DNA of 64,000 nucleotides, taken from DASXKD01 sp963762735. Lineage in GTDB: Bacteria > Actinomycetota > Actinomycetes > Streptosporangiales > Streptosporangiaceae. Positions within the stretch are counted from its first letter, which is position 1. Every line of letters begins with the position of its first letter. The DNA is taken from assembly GCA_963762735.1 (NCBI GenBank), contig CAVXMG010000029.1, positions 186,001 through 250,000 on the forward strand, written 5' to 3'. A model generated the notes under the pieces. That model was not told the origin of the DNA. It saw nothing but the letters and a program-made list of their open reading frames with translations, and did not search any database. A program made the position numbers and the translations under genes. Below are positions 25,482 through 33,630 of this stretch, piece by piece.

Positions 25482-26649
25482 TGACCGCACCGTCCAGGCC
25501 TGGCGCGGTGGCGGTGATCGCGACCTCGTCGCCGTCCTCGAGGAAGGCCCGCTGGCTGCCGTCGTCCAGGGTGATCGGCTCGGCGCCGTCGCGGGTCAGT
25601 TCCAGCAGGCAGCCCAGCTGGTCCCGGGCAGGCCCGCTGACCGTGCCCGACGCGAACAGGTCACCGGTGCGCACCGGCGCACCGCCGCAGGTGAGGTGGG
25701 CGAGCATCTGCGCCGGGGTCCAGTACATGGTGGCGAACGGCGGGCGGCTGACCAGGCAGCCGTTGATCCGGACCTCCAGGCTGAGGTCCAGGCCCCACGG
25801 ATCCGGGCCGTCGCGAAGATAGGGCGGCGGCAGGAGATCCCGCGGCGGGGGAGCGACCCTGGCCGCGCCGAGCGCGGCGAGCGGCACCACCCATCCGGAC
25901 ACCGACGTGGCGAACGCCTTGCCAAGGAACGGGCCCAGCGGCACGGTCTCGAACGCCTGGATATCGCGTGCGGACCAGTCGTTCACCAGGCACGCGCCGA
26001 ACACGTGCCGCTCGAAGTCCGCTACCGGCACCGGCTCGCCGTGCCGGGACGGCACGCCCGCCACGAATCCCACCTCGGCCTCGAAATCCAGCCGCAGGCA
26101 CGGCCCGAAGGACGGCCCGTCGTTCCCCGGTTCCCGGCGCTGCCCGTTCGGCCGGGCCACGGGGGTACCGGAGACCACCACGCTGCCCGCCCGGCCGTGG
26201 TAGCCAAGCGGCATGTGCAGCCAGTTCCGCGGCAGTGGCGGCTGGCCCGGCCGGAAGATCGCGCCCACGTTCTCCGCGTGGTTCCGTGACGCGTAGAAGT
26301 CCACGTAGTCGGCCACGGCGAACGGCAGGTGCAGCCGGGCCTCGCCGAGCGGGACCAGGTGCGGCCGCACCACGGCACGGTGCGCCGGGCTGGTCAGCCA
26401 CTCGGTGATCCGCTCCCGTGCTTCCCGCCAGGCCGCGGGCCCGGCGGCGAGGAACCGGTTCAGGGCCGGCTCGGCGAACAGTTCACGCAGCGGGAGCCGC
26501 AGGTCGTCGGCTACGGCCGCCACGTCGAGCACCTGGTCCCCGATGGCGGCCCCCGCCCGCGGATCCCCGGCGGGTTCGGTGGAGAAGATTCCGAACGGGA
26601 GGTTGAGCACGCCGAATCCGGTCCCCGGCGGCAGGTCCAGCCAGGTCAC
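25438..26649 (-). CDS. fahA: Fumarylacetoacetase
   Basis: 403 residues from GTG 26649, starting VTWLDLPPGTGFGVLNLP as the family does; the frame is open to 26709 but that part is a dispersed repeat. FAH hydrolyses fumarylacetoacetate to fumarate and acetoacetate, the last step of tyrosine/homogentisate breakdown. An SH3-like N-terminal domain is followed by the FAH fold (D-F-E-A-E-V-G-F-V-A-G metal ligands, NDWSARDIQ, TMYWTPAQMLAH). It is the last gene of a unit with an FAD monooxygenase and an MBL protein, so it may act on the product of a related aromatic ring-cleavage route. No homogentisate dioxygenase is nearby. Confidence 0.95.
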   Translation of the reverse strand: MTWLDLPPGTGFGVLNLPFGIFSTEPAGDPRAGAAIGDQVLDVAAVADDLRLPLRELFAEPALNRFLAAGPAAWREARERITEWLTSPAHRAVVRPHLVPLGEARLHLPFAVADYVDFYASRNHAENVGAIFRPGQPPLPRNWLHMPLGYHGRAGSVVVSGTPVARPNGQRREPGNDGPSFGPCLRLDFEAEVGFVAGVPSRHGEPVPVADFERHVFGACLVNDWSARDIQAFETVPLGPFLGKAFATSVSGWVVPLAALGAARVAPPPRDLLPPPYLRDGPDPWGLDLSLEVRINGCLVSRPPFATMYWTPAQMLAHLTCGGAPVRTGDLFASGTVSGPARDQLGCLLELTRDGAEPITLDDGSQRAFLEDGDEVAITATAPGLDGAVISFGEVTGWVTPAS

Positions 26650-26684
26650 GGGGGTTCCAGGGGGGTCGCTCCCCGGGCTAGCAC
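26646..26684 (-). repeat. Dispersed palindromic repeat, copy 5, spanning a stop and a start codon
   Basis: Minus-strand reading: GTGCTAGCCCGGGGAGCGA then CCCCCCTGGAACCCCCGTG. The TAG in GTGCTAG is the stop of the FAD monooxygenase gene, and the terminal GTG is the fahA start. The second hairpin is absent. Confidence 0.8.
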
Positions 26685-28267
26685 GGTGCCTCCGCCAGGG
26701 CCAGCGCACGGCGGAGTGCGGCCACGATCTCCGCCCGGCCCGGGTCGTGCAGCACCGCGGCGGCGTGCGCGTCCGGGCGGATCACCCACACCTCGCCGGG
26801 CGCGGCCAGCCCCGCCGCGGCCAGGCCAGCCCCGGAATCCGGCAGCGCCGCGGCGTCCAGCACCCGGACCGGCGCCGGCACCGCCTCCGCCGCACCGCGG
26901 GCCGCGGGCACGTCCGCGCCGGAGGCGCACAACAGCACGAAACCCGCCCGGGCCAGCGCGCGGAGGGTACCTGGGCAGGATCGTTCTGCAGAAAAAATAG
27001 GGACATCGGGGACGAGGATGCCCGGGCCCGGCGGGGGCACATCACCCCGGGCGGGGCGGCCCGCGCAGGGCCGGGCAGGGTCGGGCGTGGTCAGCGGTGA
27101 GGCGGTGTACCAGAACGGCTCGGCCAGCCGCCCCGAGTCCACCGCGGACCGGGCGGCGGGGTCGGCCACGGCGGCCTCAAGCGCGGCCACACGGTGCCGC
27201 CGCTCGGCGTCGGTGGCGGGAACAAGGAAGCGCATCGTGGCCGAGGTGACCTCCAGGTTCTCGCGGGCGGCGGCGTGCCGTTCGGCATGGTAGCTGTCCA
27301 GCAGCGCCTCGGGCGCCCAGCCGCGCAGCACGAACGCGATCTTCCAGGCGGCGTTCTCCGCGTCCTGGACCCCGGAGTTCAGGCCCCGGGCGCCGAACGG
27401 GGAGAACTGGTGCGCCAGGTCGCCGGCCAGCAGCACCCGGCCCGCCCGCATCCGGTCGGTGACCCGCGAGCTGAACCGGTACACCGAGGACCACAGCACC
27501 TCGTACGGCCGGTCGCCGATGATCTTCCGGATCCGGGCATGCCGGGCGGCGGGTGCCTCGTCGAAGCCGGCCGGCACCTGCCAGTCCAGCCGGTAGGTGG
27601 AGCCCGGGCACGGGTGGATGAGCACCTGCCGGCCGGGGTTCCACGGCGGGTCGAAGTAGAACCGCCGCTCCCGGGCCCAGCCGGGCAGGTCGGCGCGGAT
27701 GTCGCAGATGAGGAACAGGTCGCCGAACGACTCCCCGTCGAAGCGCACGCCGAGCATCCGGCGGAGAGGCTCGCCGTGCGCTCCGGCGCAGGCGACGGCG
27801 TAGCCGGCCCGCAGCATGACAGGCCCGCCAGCGGTGGCGCAGGTCACGCTGACCCCGTCGGCGTCCTGGGCCAGCCCGGTGACCTGGTGGTCCCAGCGCA
27901 CCGTGATCAGCGGCTGGGCGGCGATGCAGTCGTCGAGGATCTGCTCGGTCCGGGTCTGGGAGATGTTCACGAACGGCGGGAACGCGGAACGGCCCGGGCC
28001 GGCGAACGTGACGCTGAACAATTCCGCGTCCCGGTAGAACGTGCGCGCGGTGGTCCAGGTGACGCCCTCGTCGGCGATGCGCCGCCCGGCGCCGACCGCC
28101 GCCCAGGCATCGAGCACGTCCCGCTGCTGCACGATGGACTTGGAACCCACCGCGTCCCGGTGCGGGCGCTGGTCGAGCAGCAGCACCGGCACGCCCCAGC
28201 GGGCGAGCATCAGCGCCGCGGTCTGCCCGACCGGGCCGTTGCCAAGTACTGCCACCAGCGGCGCCAT
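26678..28267 (-). CDS. FAD-dependent aromatic monooxygenase (MhpA/PheA-like)
   Basis: 529 residues from ATG 28267. N-terminal FAD motif V-A-V-L-G-N-G-P-V-G-Q-T-A, then the NAD(P)H/FAD DG-type segment, and G-R-V-L-L-A-G-D-L-A-H-Q-F-S-P-F-G-A-R-G-L-N near residue 290. The C-terminal thioredoxin-like domain of this class extends to the end. The family hydroxylates phenolic rings, as in 3-(3-hydroxyphenyl)propionate hydroxylase. It begins 4 bases after the MBL gene stop and ends in the repeat that leads into fahA, so the three genes form one transcription unit for an unidentified aromatic compound. Confidence 0.9.
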   Translation of the reverse strand: MAPLVAVLGNGPVGQTAALMLARWGVPVLLLDQRPHRDAVGSKSIVQQRDVLDAWAAVGAGRRIADEGVTWTTARTFYRDAELFSVTFAGPGRSAFPPFVNISQTRTEQILDDCIAAQPLITVRWDHQVTGLAQDADGVSVTCATAGGPVMLRAGYAVACAGAHGEPLRRMLGVRFDGESFGDLFLICDIRADLPGWARERRFYFDPPWNPGRQVLIHPCPGSTYRLDWQVPAGFDEAPAARHARIRKIIGDRPYEVLWSSVYRFSSRVTDRMRAGRVLLAGDLAHQFSPFGARGLNSGVQDAENAAWKIAFVLRGWAPEALLDSYHAERHAAARENLEVTSATMRFLVPATDAERRHRVAALEAAVADPAARSAVDSGRLAEPFWYTASPLTTPDPARPCAGRPARGDVPPPGPGILVPDVPIFSAERSCPGTLRALARAGFVLLCASGADVPAARGAAEAVPAPVRVLDAAALPDSGAGLAAAGLAAPGEVWVIRPDAHAAAVLHDPGRAEIVAALRRALALAEAPC

Positions 28268-28271
28268 CGGG

Positions 28272-29234
28272 TCAGCCCTGCAGTTCGTCCCAGACCTCGC
28301 GGTCGCGCATTGCGGTCCAGATCCGCGGCCGCTCGATCCCGGACAGTTCGTCCCACAGCCGGGAGGTGTTGAACGGCATGCAGTGCTCGAAGATCGGCCA
28401 GCGCCCGTACTGCTCAGCCAGCGCGGCGTGCGCGCCTTCGAACGCCTCTTTGAGCGTGCCGCCGCGTTGGTGTACCGCGCCGACCTCGGCCAGCATGGTG
28501 TCGAGGAAATGCCGGGTCTGGCCGACGGCAGCCGCGCAGGCATCCGCGCCGCGTGCCACTGCGCCCCGGCCGCCGACCAGGGTTTCCGCGCCAAGCGCCG
28601 CGACCTGGTCCAGCGTGCCAGCGGCCCACTCGCGGTGGAACGCGTCCCCGGTGTAGAGCGCGGCCTGCGCCTCCACCAGGTCACCGGCGAACATGATCCG
28701 CCGGCCCGGCAGCCACGCCACGATGTCGCCCTCGGTGTGCCCGCGCCCGCAGTACTGCAGCACCAGGTCGCCGCGCCCGCCGCCCAGGTCGATCGTGAAC
28801 CGGTCGGTGAACGTCGCGGTCGGCCAGGTCAGCCCTGGGATCGAGGCCGGCTCCTTGAAAAGCCTTGGCATCCGCCCGTACTCCGACTCCCAGTCCTGCC
28901 GCCCGCGCTCGGCGATCAGTTCCCTTGTCTTTTCATGCGTAACGATGATTTCGGCGCCGAACGCGCTCGCGCCGAGCACCCGGACTGCGTGGTAATGCGA
29001 AAGCACCAGGTAGCGAACGGGCTTGCCGGTGTGCTGGCGGAGCCGGGCAAGCCACTCGCGGGCGGCGACCGGGGTGGCCATGGCCTCGAAGCAGACAAGG
29101 AAGTCCTCGCCCTCGATCGCGCCCACGTTCGGGTCGCCCTCGGCGGTCAGCGCGTAGACCCCGTCGGCGAGGATCTCCAGGGTCTGCTCTTTCGTGGCCA
29201 GGTCCGCCGAGGAGGCGAACGCTTTGGGAGCCAT
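28272..29234 (-). CDS. MBL-fold protein with altered metal motif
   Basis: 320 residues from ATG 29234 (GAGGTGG upstream). MBL-fold core: N-V-G-A-I-E-G-E-D, then L-S-H-Y-H-A-V-R-V-L-G, G-R-G-H-T-E-G-D and F-A-G-D-L-V. The canonical HxHxDH is H-Y-H-A-V-R here: the Asp and the third His are gone, so site 2 metal binding is likely lost. A C-terminal helical part follows from about residue 215. First gene of the unit with the FAD monooxygenase and fahA. It may be a lactonase or thioesterase using one metal, or a non-hydrolytic member; this is inference. Confidence 0.82.
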   Translation of the reverse strand: MAPKAFASSADLATKEQTLEILADGVYALTAEGDPNVGAIEGEDFLVCFEAMATPVAAREWLARLRQHTGKPVRYLVLSHYHAVRVLGASAFGAEIIVTHEKTRELIAERGRQDWESEYGRMPRLFKEPASIPGLTWPTATFTDRFTIDLGGGRGDLVLQYCGRGHTEGDIVAWLPGRRIMFAGDLVEAQAALYTGDAFHREWAAGTLDQVAALGAETLVGGRGAVARGADACAAAVGQTRHFLDTMLAEVGAVHQRGGTLKEAFEGAHAALAEQYGRWPIFEHCMPFNTSRLWDELSGIERPRIWTAMRDREVWDELQG

Positions 29235-29286
29235 GACCCACCTCGACTCGATCGGTTTCCGGTAACTCGATCGTAGGCGGGCGGCC

Positions 29287-32238
29287 TTAGCCAAGGCTGC
29301 GCAGCCTGGACCGGACCTGGCCGGCGTCGGGGTGGCGGAGTTCGTCCAGGATGTCCACGGCCTGCTGCCAGGCATCCCGGGCGGGGCCCTGATCGCCGGC
29401 GGTGGCCAGCGCGTCACCCAGGTGGGTGAGCAGGGTCGCCTGGTCGCACCGGGAGTCCAGTTCCCTGAGCACATCCAGGGCCTGGCGGTAGCAGTCCACC
29501 GCCTTGTCGTGCTGGCTGGCGCGGTGGTAGGCGTACCCCACGCTGTCCAGCGTCTGGGCCTCGCCGCTGCGGCAGCCGAGCTCACGGAACACCTCGAGCG
29601 CCTGGTGGCAACGCCTCAGCGCGTCCTCGTACTGTCCCTGATAGGCGTGGTAGTACCCGATGTTGTTGAGCGCCCCGGCCCACAGCATCCGGTTCCCGGC
29701 GGCTTCGGCGAGCGTGAGCGCCTGCCCGGCGTGGTCCAGCGCCCTGGCCAGGTCGTCCTGGGCCCGGAACGTCCGGCCAAGCTCCAGGTGGCTGCGGGCC
29801 TGACCGGCCTGGTCACCGAGCGCGGCGAACAGTGCCAGGGCCGAGCGCAGCTGCGCGCGGGCCGCTGCGTAGGTGCCCAGCCGCAGCGATGCGCGGCCCA
29901 GGTCGAACCGTGCCCGGGCCTGGCCGGCCAGGTCGTCGGCGCGCTGGGCCGCGGCCAGGGCGATGCGCTGCACGTCCGCCCAGTCGTGCCAGTCGCCGTG
30001 CCGCTTGAAGTAGGTTGCCTGCGCCCAGGCGAGTTGCCAGGCATGCCGGCCGAATCCGGCCCTGGCGGCCAGCGCGACCGCCGCGAGCAGGACCCGCTGC
30101 TCGGCCTGGAACCAGGCCAGTGCCTGGTCGTGTGAGGTGATCGGCTCGGGGCTCACCCCGGGGGCGGGCGGGCTCAGCTCGGTCGGTTCCCGCTGGGGGT
30201 CCAGGCACAGGTCCGCGGCGTGAGCGGTGTGCAGGTAGTGGTCGAGCACCCGGCAGACGGCCGCCCGCCGTGTGGCGCCGTCCACGTCCGCGTCGGCCCG
30301 CTCGGCGGCGTACTCCCTGAGCAGGTCGTGGCCGCCGAGGCGGCCGCTGGCGCCCCCGGCCAGCAGGTGGGCGCCGGCCAGTTCGGCGAGGGCGGCCCGC
30401 GCCTCGCCCAGCGGGACCCCGGCCAGGCTCGCCGCGGCCAGGGCGGTGACGTCGGGCCCGGGGTGCACGCCGGTCAGGGCGAACATGCGCGCCGCCGGCG
30501 GGCTCAGGTTCCGGTAGGACCAGGAGAACACCGCGCGCACGTCGGTGGCCACGTCCTGGGTGGCCAGCGTGTCCAGGCGCGCCATGGCCAGTTCGGCGGC
30601 CAGGTCGGCCAGGGAGAGGCCGGGGTTGGTAGCTGCGTGCGCGGCCGCTATGGACAGGGCCAGCGGCAGCCGGGCACAGAGCCGGATCAGTTCGGCAGCC
30701 GCCTGCGGCTCGGCCGCCAGCCGCTGTGCTCCCAGGCGGCGCTCAAGCAGTTCCCTGGCCTCGGTCTCGGTCAGCACGTCCAGCGTGAGCAGCGCCGCGC
30801 CGTCGGAGGCGGCCAGGCCGGTGAGCCGGTTGCGGCTGGTCACCACCGTCAGGCAGCGCGGGCTGCTGGGCAGCAGCGGCCGGACCTGCTCGGCGTTGCG
30901 CACGTTGTCGAGCACGATCAGGACGCGGCGGTCGGCCAGCAGGCTCCGGTACAGGCCCACCTGAGCCGGTGCGCCCGACGGGATCGCCTCGTGCGGCACG
31001 CCGAGCGCGGCCAGGAACCCGCGGACGGCTTCCGCGGAGGTCAGCGGCGCCCGTGCGGGGCCGAAGCCCTGCAGGTCGGCATAGAGCTGGCCGTGCGGGA
31101 ACCGGGCCGCGACCTGGTGCGCCCAGTGCAGCACCAGCGCCGTCTTGCCGACCCCCGCTGCTCCGCCGACGGCCGAGATCAGCACGGTCCCCACGGTTGT
31201 GGCCAGCTGGTCCAGGCTGCGGGTGAGCTGCCGCAGCTCCGTCGTACGACCGGCGAAATACCGCGGTGCCGGGGGAAGCTGGCGCGGCGGAGTGCGCACC
31301 GCCACGGGCTGGGCGAGGGCTCCGGTGGCCGCCCGAGGTGCCGGGACGTCGGCACGGCCGGGCTCCGGAAGCCCGCCTGCCCCGCCGTCACCTGCCCCGC
31401 CGTCACCTGCCCCGCCGTCACCCGCCCCGCCGGCGCCGCCGCCGCTTGCCATGGTGCCGCCCGCCGCGGTGCCCGCAGCCCCGCCCGGCCAACGCAACCG
31501 GCCGTCGGCCGCCAGGATGAGCTGGTGCAGGTGCTGGAGCTCGGCCCCGGGCTCCACGCCAAGCTCGTCGACGAGCATCCGGCGCACCCCGTGATAGGCG
31601 GCCAGCGCGTCCGCCTGGCGGCCGCACCGGTACAGGGCGAGCATCAGGTAGGCGTGCAGCCGCTCGCGCAGCGGGAACTGCGTGATCAGTGCCTGCAGTT
31701 GCGGGACCGCCTCCGCGTGCCTGCCCAGGTGCAGTTGCGCTTCCAGGCGCCATTCCATCGCCTGCAAACGCAATTGCTCCAGGCGCGGTACCTCGCTGCG
31801 CCTTAACGCGTCTGAAGGTACGTCAGAAAGGGGCGCACCGCGCCACAGGTCCAGGGCTTCCCCGAGAAAGGTGCCGCCCCGCTCCCACAGCCCGGACTGG
31901 ACCGCCGCAGCGCCGGCCGCACACAGCCGGGTGAACTGCGCGAGGTCGAGTTCGGCCTCGTCAAGCTCGATACGGTAACCGGGGTCGTGCGTCTTGATCC
32001 GGGAAGCCATCTCCGGCCCCAGCCCCTGCCGGAGGCGCTTGACGTAGTTCCGCAGCGTGGCCCTTGCCGCAGGTGGGGCCTTGTCTCCCCAGACCGCGTC
32101 GGTCAGTTCGTCGAACGACACCACCCGGTTCGGCTGCATCGTCAGGGCCGCGAGCACGACCCGCTGCTTGGCCGCCGGGACCGGAATGACCGCGTCATCG
32201 TGCTCGACGTGCAGGGTGCCAAGCAAACCTAGCCACAC
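29287..32238 (-). CDS. AfsR/SARP-family regulator with NB-ARC and TPR domains
   Basis: 983 residues from GTG 32238 (GGGAGACAG upstream). Order: OmpR-type winged helix (about 1-95), bacterial transcriptional activator domain (100-245), a Gly/Ala/Asp linker made by a 15-bp tandem repeat, an NB-ARC ATPase with Walker A G-G-A-A-G-V-G-K-T and V-L-I-V-L-D-N-V as Walker B (about 350-620), then TPRs to the end. SARPs bind 7-bp direct repeats spaced 11 bp and activate secondary-metabolite clusters. It sits last in the Cys-rich peptide locus on the same strand. Four 11-bp-phased heptamers before the peptide gene are its probable target. Confidence 0.93.
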   Translation of the reverse strand: MWLGLLGTLHVEHDDAVIPVPAAKQRVVLAALTMQPNRVVSFDELTDAVWGDKAPPAARATLRNYVKRLRQGLGPEMASRIKTHDPGYRIELDEAELDLAQFTRLCAAGAAAVQSGLWERGGTFLGEALDLWRGAPLSDVPSDALRRSEVPRLEQLRLQAMEWRLEAQLHLGRHAEAVPQLQALITQFPLRERLHAYLMLALYRCGRQADALAAYHGVRRMLVDELGVEPGAELQHLHQLILAADGRLRWPGGAAGTAAGGTMASGGGAGGAGDGGAGDGGAGDGGAGGLPEPGRADVPAPRAATGALAQPVAVRTPPRQLPPAPRYFAGRTTELRQLTRSLDQLATTVGTVLISAVGGAAGVGKTALVLHWAHQVAARFPHGQLYADLQGFGPARAPLTSAEAVRGFLAALGVPHEAIPSGAPAQVGLYRSLLADRRVLIVLDNVRNAEQVRPLLPSSPRCLTVVTSRNRLTGLAASDGAALLTLDVLTETEARELLERRLGAQRLAAEPQAAAELIRLCARLPLALSIAAAHAATNPGLSLADLAAELAMARLDTLATQDVATDVRAVFSWSYRNLSPPAARMFALTGVHPGPDVTALAAASLAGVPLGEARAALAELAGAHLLAGGASGRLGGHDLLREYAAERADADVDGATRRAAVCRVLDHYLHTAHAADLCLDPQREPTELSPPAPGVSPEPITSHDQALAWFQAEQRVLLAAVALAARAGFGRHAWQLAWAQATYFKRHGDWHDWADVQRIALAAAQRADDLAGQARARFDLGRASLRLGTYAAARAQLRSALALFAALGDQAGQARSHLELGRTFRAQDDLARALDHAGQALTLAEAAGNRMLWAGALNNIGYYHAYQGQYEDALRRCHQALEVFRELGCRSGEAQTLDSVGYAYHRASQHDKAVDCYRQALDVLRELDSRCDQATLLTHLGDALATAGDQGPARDAWQQAVDILDELRHPDAGQVRSRLRSLG
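31381..31434 (-). repeat. 15-bp tandem repeat in SARP linker
   Basis: CCCGCCGTCACCTGC three times in a row plus a partial unit, encoding Gly-Gly-Ala-Gly-Asp units between the DNA-binding and NB-ARC parts. In-frame length change would only alter the linker. Confidence 0.8.
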
Positions 32239-32452
32239 GCCTGTCTCCCATGTCGGCCGGGACGCCAGCGCCCGGTCGGGCTTACTTGGCAAGCCATGTC
32301 GCGGCCATTTCCGGCTAAGCCATGGGGTGCTGGGTGTTTCACCAAGTTTGACTATTAATGAAAGTACCGGGGTGGGCGCCGTGTGGTCCGGCAAACGTGT
32401 GCGATGGTGCCTGCGCGACGTCTGCCGGCCGCGTACCGCCTGCGAGCACGGG

Positions 32453-32917
32453 CTAGCGGACCCGGCGCAGGACGACCCCGAGCAGCCGGTCGCCGGGGAA
32501 GTACCCGAGCTGGCGGGAGTCGTAGCTGCGCGCCGCGTTGTCGCCGAGCACGGCGAACTTGCCGGGAGGAACCTGCGGCCCCAGCCGGCCTCCAGTGCCG
32601 GGCAGGCACGCGTCCGGGCGGGCGTCGCCAGGCAGGGCCACCACTCTCTTGATCATCCAGCTGTGGTGGCCGGCCCGCCCCCGGGGCGGTGGGGTACGCC
32701 AGGTGCCGCCCCGGCCGGGTTCTTCGACCACCACCACCTGTCCCAGCCGCAACTGCCCGACCCGGGCGCGGCGTACCAGCACCCGGTCTCCGGGGGTGTA
32801 GGTCGGCCGCATGCTTTCCCCGGTCACCGTCACCAGGGTGAGCTGGCGCCGCAGCACGACCAATACGCCGCCCAGCGCCAGCAGCGGCAGCCCGGCACCC
32901 AGCAGGTAGCCCCACAT
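32453..32917 (-). CDS. Signal peptidase I (S26 family)
   Basis: 154 residues with one N-terminal membrane segment (about 5-24). Box B carries the catalytic Ser in TGESMRPTYTPGD (about 33-45). Box D carries the catalytic Lys in M-I-K-R-V-V-A-L-P-G-D (about 87-98). Box E is PPGKFAVLGDNAARSYDSR. It is smaller than housekeeping LepB, a form typical of a dedicated leader peptidase. Its start overlaps the MauE-like stop by one base, so it belongs to the peptide operon. It probably removes the leader of the Cys-rich peptide at an Ala-X-Ala site, which is inference. Confidence 0.9.
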   Translation of the reverse strand: MWGYLLGAGLPLLALGGVLVVLRRQLTLVTVTGESMRPTYTPGDRVLVRRARVGQLRLGQVVVVEEPGRGGTWRTPPPRGRAGHHSWMIKRVVALPGDARPDACLPGTGGRLGPQVPPGKFAVLGDNAARSYDSRQLGYFPGDRLLGVVLRRVR

Positions 32918-33630
32918 CAGCCGGCTGCCCGTCGCGCGGCGTGCCTGGTGGCGGTGGCGGGGCGCGGTGCGGTCTCGGTGGCGGGGCGCGGTGCGGTGGC
33001 GGGGCGCGGTGCGGTGGCGGGGCGCGGTGCGGTCTCGGCGGGATGCCGTGGGGAAGCGGCCGCTCCGGGGACGGCCACGAACAGGTCAGCGAGGTCTTCC
33101 CAGCGGATGATCACCAGCGCCGCCAGGGATCCGGTGGCCGCAGCCAGCGCGGCGGCCGCGGGGACCGGTTGCCCGTGCGCCAGCGGGCCGGCGACGAGAC
33201 CGGTGACCAGAACGGCGAGCAGGCCGGCGTTGCGCGCCAGGTGCGCCCGGCCCAGCGGGCGGCCCGCCCTCGCGCCGAAGCAGGCGCACCGCGCCCGGGC
33301 GCCGCTGCGGATCGTGGCCGCGACCCCGGCGGCCAGCATTGCGGTGAGTGCCGCCGCGCAGGCCAGGGCGCCCTGCGCGGCTGGCAGCACACCTTGTTCC
33401 CCGGCTACGCCGGTGACCACGGCCAGGACCGCGAGGATGGCAGCGATCAGCGCCTCACCGCCCGCCAGCAGCGCGGCAGTCGCGGGCAGGGCACGCGCCG
33501 GGATCAGGCCGGTCTCACGCAGTCCGGCCACAAACCCGCGGTAGGCACGGTGGCCCCGAAGCTTGCTGCCCGCGGAAACGGCGAAGACCCAGGCCCCCAG
33601 CGTCAGTACCGCGAGCGCGACGTCACCCAT
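32917..33630 (-). CDS. MauE/DoxX-like redox-associated membrane protein
   Basis: 237 residues from ATG 33630. Four to five membrane segments occupy residues 1-180. After the third there is R-C-A-C-F-G-A, the Cys-X-Cys pair typical of MauE-type proteins, which are thought to relay electrons during disulfide formation in methylamine dehydrogenase. A soluble tail of about 40 residues consists of a PATAPR repeat. The start overlaps the ABC exporter stop by 8 bases. With the TlpA/MauD-like protein it would form a MauD-MauE-like pair to oxidise the 12-Cys peptide. Confidence 0.8.
   Translation of the reverse strand: MGDVALAVLTLGAWVFAVSAGSKLRGHRAYRGFVAGLRETGLIPARALPATAALLAGGEALIAAILAVLAVVTGVAGEQGVLPAAQGALACAAALTAMLAAGVAATIRSGARARCACFGARAGRPLGRAHLARNAGLLAVLVTGLVAGPLAHGQPVPAAAALAAATGSLAALVIIRWEDLADLFVAVPGAAASPRHPAETAPRPATAPRPATAPRPATETAPRPATATRHAARRAAG
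32953..33030 (-). repeat. 18-bp repeats encoding the PATAPR tail
   Basis: Four copies of GGTGGCGGGGCGCGGTGC (plus-strand reading) with a 6-base GGTCTC insert after the first. They encode the Pro/Ala/Thr/Arg tail of the MauE-like protein. Confidence 0.8.

Noticed and set aside
31381..31434. CRISPR-like or mobile repeat
   Set aside because: In-frame 15-bp units without spacers inside the SARP linker; a simple coding repeat.
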